Source of the DNA: SAR202 cluster bacterium
GTDB taxonomy: Bacteria > Chloroflexota > Dehalococcoidia > Lucifugimonadales > VGZR01
Length of the DNA: 64,000 nt
Reading direction: 5' to 3'
Assembly (NCBI GenBank): GCA_016872515.1
Contig: VGZR01000002.1
Location: forward strand, 65,136 to 129,135
A program made the translations under genes and the position numbers. How positions within the stretch are numbered: the stretch's first letter is position 1; every line of letters begins with the position of its first letter. This document shows, in pieces, positions 26,456 to 34,800 of this stretch. The notes beneath the pieces were generated by a model. The model was not told where the DNA came from, made no database searches, and worked only from the letters and a program-made list of their open reading frames with translations.

Positions 26456-27394
26456 ATGCAGCACGTGCGACTTGGTAAGTCGGGCCTCAAGGTGTCCCGC
26501 ATCTGCCTGGGCACCAACATGTACGGCGCGGGTTACGTGGACGACGAGCGGGCTGTCCGCGTCATCCACGCCTGCCTCGACCACGGCGTGAACTTCATCG
26601 ACACCGCCGACGTGTACCACGCGGGCCAGTCAGAGGTGGTCGTGGGCAAGGGCATCCGGCACCGCCGCCACGACTACGTAGTTGCCACCAAGGCGGGCTA
26701 TCCGATGGGCTCCGGCCCCAACGATACCGGTCTCTCCCGAAAGCATCTCGTCAATTCCGTCGAGGCCAGCCTGCGCCGCCTCGGCACCGACTACATAGAC
26801 CTATTCCAGGTGCACCGCTGGGACCCGGACACACCCCTCGGGGAGACACTGACCACGCTCGATGCGTTGGTGAAGAAGGGCGCCATCCACTACATCGGCT
26901 GCTCCAACTTCGCCGCCCAGCAGCTCAGCGAGGCGCTCGGAATCAGCGAGCGGCGTGGCCTGGAACGGTTCGTCTCCGTTCAGCCACCCTACAACTTCAG
27001 CGAGCGCAGTATCGAAGCCGAACTGCTGCCCCTGTGCCTTGCCGAGCAGGTCGCTGTGCTGCCCTACCTCGTGCTTATGGGTGGCGTCCTCACCGGCGCG
27101 TACCGGCGCGGCCAGCCTCCTCCCGCCGACAGCCACCTCGGCTCGAAGCACGCGCAGAGCGCCAGGCAGAAGTACATGGACGAGAAGCGGTTCGACATGG
27201 TCGAGCGCATCACGGCCATCGCCCGCGACCTCGGCCACGAGCCGACCCAGGTCGTTTTAGCCTGGGTGCTGTCCAAGCCCGGCATCACGTCCGCCATCGT
27301 CGGCGCCAGCAGGCCGGAGCAGGTCGCGAAGAACGCGGCCAGCGCGGACATCGGCCTTCCGCCCGACGTGCTGCGGCGCCTGGACGCGCTGTAG
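26456..27394 (+). CDS. Aldo/keto reductase
   Basis: NADPH-dependent TIM-barrel reductase. Catalytic tetrad visible: Asp and Tyr in FIDTADVYHAGQSE, Lys in VVATKAGYP and His in LFQVHRWDPDTP; the cofactor end is IVGASRPEQVAKN. It resembles the YghZ/L-glyceraldehyde-3-phosphate reductase or tas-like subfamily (312 residues). GGGAGG precedes two ATGs; 26456 has the better spacing. Substrate unknown. Confidence 0.93.
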   Translation: MQHVRLGKSGLKVSRICLGTNMYGAGYVDDERAVRVIHACLDHGVNFIDTADVYHAGQSEVVVGKGIRHRRHDYVVATKAGYPMGSGPNDTGLSRKHLVNSVEASLRRLGTDYIDLFQVHRWDPDTPLGETLTTLDALVKKGAIHYIGCSNFAAQQLSEALGISERRGLERFVSVQPPYNFSERSIEAELLPLCLAEQVAVLPYLVLMGGVLTGAYRRGQPPPADSHLGSKHAQSARQKYMDEKRFDMVERITAIARDLGHEPTQVVLAWVLSKPGITSAIVGASRPEQVAKNAASADIGLPPDVLRRLDAL

Positions 27395-27404
27395 GTCTCT
27401 GATT

Positions 27405-27476
27405 CCGCTCGTGGTGAGCCTGTCGGACCACGGGCGGAACCTCCGTTCGTTCCTTCGACGAGCTCAGGACGAACGG
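27405..27476. repeat. Two adjacent short dispersed palindromes
   Basis: First unit (27405-27437): arms CCGCTCGTGGT and ACCACGGGCGG around GAGCCTGTCGG. Second unit (27443-27476): arms CCGTTCGT and ACGAACGG around CCTTCGACGAGCTCAGG. The core CCTTCGACnnGCTCAGGA recurs (in either orientation) at 33308-33344 and 43397-43428. It fills the 90-base convergent gap between the aldo/keto reductase and MFS genes, where it could also serve as a terminator. Confidence 0.8.
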
Positions 27477-27485
27477 TAGGCATCC

Positions 27486-28760
27486 CTACCGCATTGCCCG
27501 TACCTTCGGCACGACGGCTGAGACAACTCCAACTGCCGCCAGGAGCACGCCAGCGCCGATGCCCACGGCTGTCTGCACTCCGATGCCGCCGGCCAACGCA
27601 CCCATCGTCAGCGGTCCGACAGGGCCGACGCCAGATGTGACCTGCAAGGCGCCCACGGCGCGGCCACGCATCCCCTCTGGCGCGTGCTCCTGGATGAGCA
27701 GGATGGTGAGGGTGTCGTAGGCCGCCAGCGTCAGCCCGAATACGGCCAGCAGCACGACCGATAGGGCGAACCAGTCGGACTGCGAGAACCCTGCCAGCAC
27801 CACTGCGGCGGCCACGATCGCCAGCGTGAGCACCAGCCCCTTCCGGCCCACGTCTCGCACCGACGCCAGCGCCGCCGAGCCGACCACGCCGCCCACGGCG
27901 AACGCCGCCGTCATGATGCCCAAGCCGCGAGGCCCAATGTCGAACACCGCGTCGGAGGCGAAGACGGCAAACAGCGAGACCACGCCCCAGCCGAAAGCCT
28001 CGGCCGCAGTGGAGAGCACCACTAGGCTCGTCAACTCCCGCGAGCCGAGCATATACCGCAGCCCCGTCTTCAGGTTCTCCATCATCGAAGCACCCGGTTC
28101 CACACTGATCCTGGAGCGGTAGCGCATCAGGGTGAACACGCCGCCTGCCAGCACGTACACCCCGCTGGACGCCGCGAAGGCCGGCCAGATGCCCACCTGC
28201 TCGATGACCTCGCCCCCCGTCAGCGCGCCCACGGCGCCCACCCCGCGGATGCCCACGAACCACAACGACAGGCCATTCATGGCGTCCTTCGGCCCCACCA
28301 CGTCGTAGATGATGGTCTGCACCGACACGAAGTTGACGGACAGGGCCATGCCGAGCAGCACGGCGATGAGCATCACTAACCACGCGGGGTCCGTTCCGGT
28401 GGCCACCATCACCGCGAGCACCGCCGTACCGGCGCAGGTTACCGCCTGTGCGCCCACGAGCATAAGCTTGCGGTTGACCCTGTCGGCCAGCGCCCCCGCG
28501 AAGGGGCCGAGGATGACGTACGGCGCCTGCGGCAGCGAGTAAGCAAGCGCCACCAGCAGCGGGCTGTCCGTCAGTTCCAAGACGAGCCACGAGATGGCGA
28601 TGCGCTGCATCCATACGGCGGCGGCCCACAGCAGCGTACCGGCCCACAGGAAGCGAAAGTCCCTGTACGCGAAGGATCGGAAGGGCGTCATGCCGCCCAG
28701 ACGGCGGCCCAGCGAGGGCTGATTCGTTGCGTTCGTGAGTAGTTGTCCCTCTTGGCCCAA
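27486..28760 (-). CDS. MFS transporter (MFS_3/EntS-like exporter)
   Basis: Inner-membrane 12-helix major facilitator of 424 residues. The opening FRSFAYRDFRFLWAG and the loop GPFAGALADRVNRKLML are typical of the MFS_3/enterobactin-exporter-like group; the C-half HAPEGMRGRAVGALQ is the matching conserved loop. Substrate unknown. The frame begins at TTG 28760 shortly after a perfect TATAAT (28775-28780, minus strand); ATG 28691 is an alternative start directly before the conserved FRSF segment. Confidence 0.88.
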   Translation of the reverse strand: MGQEGQLLTNATNQPSLGRRLGGMTPFRSFAYRDFRFLWAGTLLWAAAVWMQRIAISWLVLELTDSPLLVALAYSLPQAPYVILGPFAGALADRVNRKLMLVGAQAVTCAGTAVLAVMVATGTDPAWLVMLIAVLLGMALSVNFVSVQTIIYDVVGPKDAMNGLSLWFVGIRGVGAVGALTGGEVIEQVGIWPAFAASSGVYVLAGGVFTLMRYRSRISVEPGASMMENLKTGLRYMLGSRELTSLVVLSTAAEAFGWGVVSLFAVFASDAVFDIGPRGLGIMTAAFAVGGVVGSAALASVRDVGRKGLVLTLAIVAAAVVLAGFSQSDWFALSVVLLAVFGLTLAAYDTLTILLIQEHAPEGMRGRAVGALQVTSGVGPVGPLTMGALAGGIGVQTAVGIGAGVLLAAVGVVSAVVPKVRAMR

Positions 28761-28791
28761 GCCAAATGAGGGCCATTATAGCCTAGCGCGG

Positions 28792-29562
28792 TTAGAGCTT
28801 CGGGAGCAAGAACTCCTCGATGGCGATGGCCAGCCCGTCCTCCTCCACCGAGGGTGCGACGAAGTGGGCGATGGCTTTGAGCGCATCGGGGGCATCGCCC
28901 ATCACCACACGGACGCCGCACGCCTCCAACAGCGGCAGGTCGTTGAAGCTGTCGCCTACAGCGGCGGTCCTGTCCAGACCAACCCTCGCCTTCCCGCCCA
29001 CCCAGGCAGCTCCGACGGCCTTGTTGACCTGCGCATGGGTGAAGTCCACGGCCCACAGGCCGTTGTAGGGAAGGAACGACTTCACGGCATGGACGTCGGG
29101 GTCGCCGGTGAAGCGGGCGACCAAAGCCTCCGCCGCGTCATGGCCGAGGTCGAGCGCCGAGATGCGGTTGAAGTCGCGGACGAGCACCTCCAGGCCGGAC
29201 CCGTTGGCGTGGGTGAGAACGCCGGTCGGGTGTGTGGCTACGAAGGCGGCCTCGGCTGACCGGAGGCCATCGAGGATGTCTCCAGCCTTCTCCGGCCTCA
29301 GCGGCAGTCGCCAGAGGTAGTCCCCGGTGGCCGGGTCCAGCACCGATGCGCCGCCGTCGCAGACCTGTGGCGTCGTGAGGCCCAGCTCCCGCGAGAACCG
29401 CAGCACGTCGGCTGGTTCTCGGCCTGTGACAATGCTGACGGGGACACGCTGCGAAGCCTCGCGGACGGCCTTCGCCACCCTGTGGGACACGCGCTCTTCC
29501 CGCCCGATGAGCGTGCCGTCCAGGTCGAGGAGGAGGGCCGCGGTACGGATGGGCTTCGACAA
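28792..29562 (-). CDS. HAD-superfamily (Cof/type IIB) phosphatase, copy 1
   Basis: HAD hydrolase with the nucleophile motif LLLDLDGTLIG, Thr in SIVTGREP, and the motif IV acidic loop GDSFNDLPLLE. The capped HAD-IIB architecture (Cof/SPP/phosphoglycolate-like) fits the 256-residue length. The start is TTG 29562 directly after the TAG of the neighbouring paralogue. It shares about half its residues with that gene in the core motifs (PQV.(D/E)GGA, DFTHA.V.KA), so the pair is a tandem duplication. Substrate unknown. Confidence 0.88.
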   Translation of the reverse strand: MSKPIRTAALLLDLDGTLIGREERVSHRVAKAVREASQRVPVSIVTGREPADVLRFSRELGLTTPQVCDGGASVLDPATGDYLWRLPLRPEKAGDILDGLRSAEAAFVATHPTGVLTHANGSGLEVLVRDFNRISALDLGHDAAEALVARFTGDPDVHAVKSFLPYNGLWAVDFTHAQVNKAVGAAWVGGKARVGLDRTAAVGDSFNDLPLLEACGVRVVMGDAPDALKAIAHFVAPSVEEDGLAIAIEEFLLPKL

Positions 29563-30324
29563 CTATGCATTCACCGCTGGCATCACGAACTCATCGATGG
29601 CGGTGGCCAAGCCGTCCTCGTAGGTCGTGGGCGCGATGTAGTCGGCGATGGCCTTCAGCTCGGGCACGGCGTTGCCCATGGCGATGCGCAGCCCGCATGC
29701 CTGGAGCAACGGCAGGTCGTTGAAGCTGTCGCCCGCCGCGATAAGCTGCGACGGCTCGGCGCCAAGCAGGGCCGCCAGCCGCTGCGCCGCCGACGCCTTC
29801 GTCACCTCGGCATGGGTGAAGTCCACCATCCAGTGGCCGTTGTCTGTGCGGATGATGAGCGCGGTGTGGACGGTGGGCCACTCGCCGAACCGCGCCGCGA
29901 TCTCCTGGGCCTGTGTCGGCGTGAGGCTGGTCGCGGTCACGCGGGTCATGTCCCACTCAGCGATGTCGGCCTGTGAGCGCACGCGCTTCGCTCCGTCCAC
30001 GGCGGAGAATTCAAGCCCGCTGTCGTGAAGGAAGCCGGCGATAGCGCGGGCATCGTCGGGCTCCAAGGTACGCCTCCAGAGCGTCTGGCCCGTCGCCGGG
30101 TCGAAGATGCGGGCGCCGCCCTCCGACACCTGCGGCGCAGTCAGGCCCAAGCTCGTGGCCAGCGTGCCGATGTCGTGGTGGTCGCGACTGGATACGATGC
30201 AGACCGGTAGCCGCTTGGCCAGCTCTTGTACACTCGTCCGCACTCGTAGGGTGACCTTCATGTTGGCCGGCGCCAGCGTCCCATCGCAGTCCACCAGCAG
30301 CGCCCTGTAGCCGTTTCGGACCAT
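29563..30324 (-). CDS. HAD-superfamily (Cof/type IIB) phosphatase, copy 2
   Basis: Same architecture as the downstream copy: LLVDCDGTLAP nucleophile motif (two aspartates kept), SSRDHHDIG, APQVSEGGA, and GDSFNDLPLLQ. 253 residues from ATG 30324. The Lrp-type gene ends 3 bases upstream, so lrp-domain, HAD and HAD form a tight minus-strand operon that may extend into the MFS gene. Duplication followed by divergence of the cap domain suggests two related substrates. Confidence 0.88.
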   Translation of the reverse strand: MVRNGYRALLVDCDGTLAPANMKVTLRVRTSVQELAKRLPVCIVSSRDHHDIGTLATSLGLTAPQVSEGGARIFDPATGQTLWRRTLEPDDARAIAGFLHDSGLEFSAVDGAKRVRSQADIAEWDMTRVTATSLTPTQAQEIAARFGEWPTVHTALIIRTDNGHWMVDFTHAEVTKASAAQRLAALLGAEPSQLIAAGDSFNDLPLLQACGLRIAMGNAVPELKAIADYIAPTTYEDGLATAIDEFVMPAVNA

Positions 30325-30327
30325 GTG

Positions 30328-30570
30328 TTATGCGGAGCCGATCATGGACAAGCAGGTGACTGTGCGGACGATGCCGCCGATAGTGTGGACTTTATTGGTC
30401 ACCAACTCGCCGACCGAGTTAAGGTCGGGGGCCGAGACGACGGCGATGATGTCGTACGGGCCGGTGACCGCGTCCACCTGGGTGACGCCCTTCAGTTTCT
30501 TCAGGGCTTCGCCCACGTCGCGTGTCTTCCCTACGGATGTTTCGATGAGGATGAAAGCCTTCGTCGGCAT
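30328..30570 (-). CDS. Stand-alone Lrp/AsnC ligand-binding (RAM/SAM) domain protein
   Basis: An 80-residue protein with only the Lrp/AsnC effector domain (KAFILIETSVGKTRDVGEAL KKLKG, VTGPYDIIAVV, IGGIVRTVTCLSM) and no helix-turn-helix. Such stand-alone domains bind amino acids and oligomerise, and may modulate full-length Lrp proteins. ATG 30570 has GGGAGGGGG upstream. First gene of the HAD pair operon. Confidence 0.88.
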   Translation of the reverse strand: MPTKAFILIETSVGKTRDVGEALKKLKGVTQVDAVTGPYDIIAVVSAPDLNSVGELVTNKVHTIGGIVRTVTCLSMIGSA

Positions 30571-30682
30571 GGTTCCCCCTCCCTGATGAGATAGCCTGGA
30601 ACGGCTCCAACCTGTCCGCATTCTAGCCCCAACGCGGCCAGGGATTCAAACGGCGAACCTATCGCGCTGCGGACGGTGCAGC

Positions 30683-30688
30683 TATAAT
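30683..30688 (+). promoter_or_regulatory. -10 box upstream of the flavin reductase-like gene
   Basis: Perfect TATAAT 26 bases before the ATG at 30714, followed by the strong ribosome site GGAAGGAGG. No convincing -35 element is seen. Confidence 0.5.
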
Positions 30689-30713
30689 CAGCGGCACACG
30701 GAAGGAGGCTTCG

Positions 30714-31199
30714 ATGCCCGACGCGCAGCAGTTCCGCCAGGCCTGGTCGCAGTTCGCGACCGGCGTGTCCGTCATCACCACCCGCGAGGCCGACGGCCAC
30801 TTCCATGGCATGGCGGCCAACGGCATCTGCTCGGTGTCCCTCAACCCCATGCTGGTGCTGGTCTGCGTGGACCACCGCCGCCAGACCTACCAACTCATCA
30901 AAAGGACCCAGCGCTTCGCCATCAACATCCTAGCCGAGCACCAGCAGGCCATCGCCGAGTACTACGCCCGCCCGCCCGAGAAGCGCACCGGCGACGTGGA
31001 GGCACCATTCAACTTCACTCAGTGCGGCTCGGCGGTGGTGGACGGCTGCCTCGCTTACATGGACTGCCATGTCGTCCAGGAGGTCCTAGCCGGCGACCAC
31101 ACCATCTTTCTCGGCGAGGTGGACGAGATCCAAGTAAACCCGGGCCGCCCGCTGCTGTACTACCAGAGCGCGTTCAACCGCCTGCCCCAAGAAGGCTGA
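30714..31199 (+). CDS. Flavin reductase-like / FMN-binding split-barrel protein
   Basis: 161-residue protein of the flavin reductase-like family: QFRQAWSQFATGVSVITTRE, then MAANGICSVSLNPMLVLVCVD (FMN site) and FAINILAEHQQ, and LGEVDEIQVNPGRPLLYYQSAF at the end. It probably supplies reduced FMN to a partner monooxygenase or acts as a small FMN oxidoreductase; no partner oxygenase is adjacent. Promoter and Shine-Dalgarno are clear. Confidence 0.92.
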   Translation: MPDAQQFRQAWSQFATGVSVITTREADGHFHGMAANGICSVSLNPMLVLVCVDHRRQTYQLIKRTQRFAINILAEHQQAIAEYYARPPEKRTGDVEAPFNFTQCGSAVVDGCLAYMDCHVVQEVLAGDHTIFLGEVDEIQVNPGRPLLYYQSAFNRLPQEG

Positions 31200-31253
31200 G
31201 TCTGTGGGGTCGTAGGGGCGCACGGCCGTGCGCCCCTACGACCCCACAGACTC
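31198..31253. repeat. 56-bp perfect palindrome
   Basis: 28-base arms with no loop; the centre is GCGCACGG/CCGTGCGC. It starts within the last codon and stop of the flavin reductase gene. The inner 28 bases (GTAGGGGCGCAC...GTGCGCCCCTAC) recur with one altered loop base at 60762-60789. It could form a cruciform or a terminator-like hairpin. Confidence 0.9.
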
Positions 31254-31817
31254 GTCCGCAGAGGACTTACGAAGCTGCAATACATGTAGCGCCCGGGTAG
31301 CGTATCGTAGCTCCCTCTTTCCTTGGGTTGGGCAAGGCATCACTACAGACCAGGCCCCAACAGGGTGCACAGCGCCATCGTGTATTCCAAGCAAGCCCCC
31401 GTCGCTTGCGTATCGCGTAGCCAGAGTCACGGCAACATCGGGATGCAGGCTTGCGGCACGCGGCGTCGTACTCTCTGGGGTTGTGTTGTGCTAGGTACGG
31501 TCGGGCGAAGCATGACAGCGCAGCCCAAAGTGCGCAGCATGCTTCGCCCTGTCGTGTCTTGTATCGGTACGGTGGAGTACGGTTGCGCTGTGTGCGGTAC
31601 TTTACGGTTGTGTACGGTACGGTTAGGTAGAGCGTTACAACACGGCCACCGGAGCGTTTGGTAACGCGTTACAGGGGCGAAGGTCGCAGGCCCTGCAGCC
31701 GGTGGTAGCGACTCCGCAGGGCTGCCATCAAAACGTACGACTAGGAGGGCAAGCTCCGCAGACCTGCCGCCGCCCAAAGACACCCCACCGACAAGTGGCC
31801 TGCCACCCTCCACCAAC
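31254..31817. other. Non-coding spacer of about 560 bases with inverted repeat and TACGGT repeats
   Basis: No frame here has coding-like composition or a recognisable product. It holds a 12-base perfect inverted repeat (GGGCGAAGCATG at 31503-31514, CATGCTTCGCCC at 31538-31549) and, in 31561-31625, five copies of TACGGT in about 60 bases, then CGTTACAACACG/GTAACGCGTTAC partial symmetry near 31632-31672. Base composition is less GC-rich than the neighbours. It separates the flavin reductase and the convergent glycosyltransferase gene. Confidence 0.6.
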
Positions 31818-34800
31818 TCACCGGCTGACGGTCTGGAGCAGCTCAGGCTTGATGAGATAGATGTCCACCGGCGTGCCGTCGCAGCAGACCTTGTCCATGA
31901 GCACGGCCATGTAATCGAACTTCAGGATGCCCTCGGGGGGGTAGTACGCCCGCTCTAGAGGACCGACGTAGATGTACTGGACGTTGTACTTGAGTGCGAT
32001 GGTTATCGCCACCGACGGGTCGGGCGTCGAGTAGAACTCCCTTACCGCGATGATGCGCTGGGCGATGTCGTCCTGGTAGTCCCACCGCTGCTGCTCCTGA
32101 TGCCACTGCCAGCCCACCACGGCTGGCAGGCCGGTGTAGATGGAGATGCGGTTCCCCCAGCGGTAGGTTGGCGTGTGGCCTTCCATGACCACCGGCGACC
32201 CTTCCATGTTCTGCTGGAGCCAGCGGATGCCGGGGTAGTCGTCCCATAGCCGCAACTGTCCCTTTTCGTCGTCGTACACTGCATCGCGCATGTACGCCAT
32301 GCCGTCCAGGGTCATCGGCAGCAGGCGCCCGTTGAAGCGGTCACGCAGCCGCTCCTGCGTGCCCTCGATGGTATAGACACCCGCGCTGACCACAAAGAGC
32401 ACGAGGAATGCCGTCCATGCCCAGGCCGCCAGGCCCATCTTCGGCATCGGAAGCCTAAGACGGCCCAGCGCGGCCCACTTGACCCCCTGGGCCAGCCGCC
32501 ACAGCGCGTAGGCCGACCCGACGCCAAGCAGCACCCAGACCTGGAGATAGACCTTGAAGATGCTGTTCATCCGGTCTATGTCGCCCTCGACCCGGTACAG
32601 GTCCAGGCCGAGGCCCAGGGAGAACGCTAGGCCCGCCATCAGACCCATGAAGGCCAGCGGCGCCGCGTCGGGCCTCCATGAGAACAGCCACCTGGCGCCC
32701 ACCGCGGCGATCAGCGCCAGCAGCAGCGCCATGAAGGGGACGGTACTACCCAGCGGGGCCGATGCCCACACCGCGACGGCGTAGCCGATCCCCGCCAATA
32801 CCAGCGCCAGCGCTGCGATGCGAATCACGCCGATGGGGAAGAGGCTCATCCCAGCCGGGGCGGGCTTGAAGTAGTTCGCCTCTCCCAGCTTGGCCAACCG
32901 CTGCCCCAGCGTCAGGCGCAGCACACCGCGCCAGGCCGACGCTAGCCAGTCGCGCGTTTCTGTCAGCAAGAACGTCCCCAGGATGAAAACAAACAGCCCC
33001 GTGATGGCCAGGTAGTGCCACAGGATGGTCCGGTTCGTGGTGGCCTCCAGGCTGTCGAAGAAGACTTTGTTGTTGAGAAGGAACGGCAGGAAGGCGACGT
33101 AGGCGACGCTGTACACGAAGACTGCCCGCACCGCCGACTCGGCCACCATCCACAGGCTCAGGCCGCCGTGCCGGAAGAAGCCGGCCAGAAAGACCGCCCC
33201 GACTCCGAGGATGAGGTAAGTGGGATAGTCCCATGTGTTGATGGCCCGCAGCGCCCCTATGGCGATGCCCAGCGCCGCCAGCAGCAGCCAGCCGTCGAGG
33301 AGGCGTGCCCCACTCGTCCTGAGTTTGTCGAAGGACCACGGGGCACCACCCTCAGTACTTGAGGCAGGCGGTGCGCGGCCCTTCAACACCACCGCCAGGG
33401 CGAGAGCTACCGCCAGGAGCGTGAACGGCATAGCCATCAAGTGCGGGTGCAGGTCGGCGAACAGGAAGGTGAAGTAAGGGAATTCGGTGATTTCGAAACC
33501 TGGCGGGTCAGGCGGCATCATGCGGCTGCTCTGCCAGAAGTCGAAGGTGCCGTACGGCTCGCCCAGGAACGCGGCCCGCTTGATGGCGTGGCCCATCTGC
33601 ATCGCGCCGTCCAGGTTTCCCAGCACAGTCACGAGCACCGCAGCCGCCAGCCCTGCCAGCACCGGCGACCACGGGACGCTCGTCTTAACCTTCACGGTGA
33701 GTCGTTGCCGGGTCGCTTCGGCCAGGTTGTAGGCTACGCAGAACGCCCCAGCCACGGTGAGCGCGAAGAAGAGCGGCACCGCCAGGTTGAAGGCGTACCG
33801 CACGTCTATCCCCGTCGCCTTCACCAGCATCCCAGTCAAGAACTGGCCCCAGTAGTAGTAGTTGAGGTAGCCGCCGGAGAACCACGGATCGTATGGCGGC
33901 ATATAGGAGGAGCGGATGACCGCGTTCAGGTACGCCAGCTCCATAGGCTTCTCGCCGCCGCGGTAGGGGTGCCAAAGGTCGGGGTTGGCCATGCGGATGG
34001 CGACGAAGGAGAAGAACGCCGTCAGGAACACCGCCTCGCCGATGAGGACGACACGCCAGTTCTCGCGCAAGAACGCCAGAATCTCCCGCCGCCGGAACGC
34101 CAACACCAACCCCGACGCGCCCGCCAGCAGCGCCGCCGCCAGCATGATGGAGCCGGACGAGAACGCCATCCACTTGAGGCTGGCCAGCCACCACACCACC
34201 AGGCCCACGGCCAGCAGCCCCACAGCCTTGGCCAGCAGGTAGCCCCGGTCGGGCAGCGGCCGGAACAGGAACAGCGTCAGCGGCAGCGCCAGCAGCGACA
34301 GCCCCTCCACCACGATGAGCCACGCCAGGACGGGCATCCGGTTCGTCCAACTCTCCTCCCGGATAATCTCGCTCCACGTGCCGCCGCTCTGCTGGACCGC
34401 CGCGTCCTCCGGCGTGTACACGGGCCCAGGGTCAGCCTCCTCGCGCCCTTCCAGACCGCCGTCCACCGATGCCTCGATGACCCGGGCGATGGTGAGGCTG
34501 TCGTACCGCTTCACGTTCTGAAATATCAGCACCTTCGGGTGGTCATAGACCGTGAAGCTCTCGTCGGCGAACCCCAGTCCCAACGTCAACGGCGACGGCT
34601 TGTAGCCCTCCAACGGCTCCGGCACCGGCACGCCTGGACGATTGAAGGTGTCGTCCACGAAGCTGACCCCCCAAAGCGTGGGGTAGGAAGTCTCATAGTG
34701 GACCAACTCGTACCCCAGGCGGCCGGAGAACAGCAGGTCGTAGTACTCGCCAGCCATCGGGTAGCGCCACGGCAGGCGAGGCAGGTTGGCGTACATCCGG

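Noticed and set aside
26019-27402. Integration or transposon scar explaining the dehydrogenase/VHL junction
   Set aside because: No inverted terminal repeats, target duplications or transposase remnants could be seen at the junction; a simple deletion is enough.
27064-28776. 570-codon minus-strand frame
   Set aside because: Out of phase over the MFS gene; Gly/Arg-rich. Its C-terminal part only translates the dispersed repeat and antisense of the aldo/keto reductase.
31427-31816. 129-codon minus-strand frame in the spacer
   Set aside because: Codon composition unlike neighbours, no ribosome site, no similarity; spans the TACGGT repeats.
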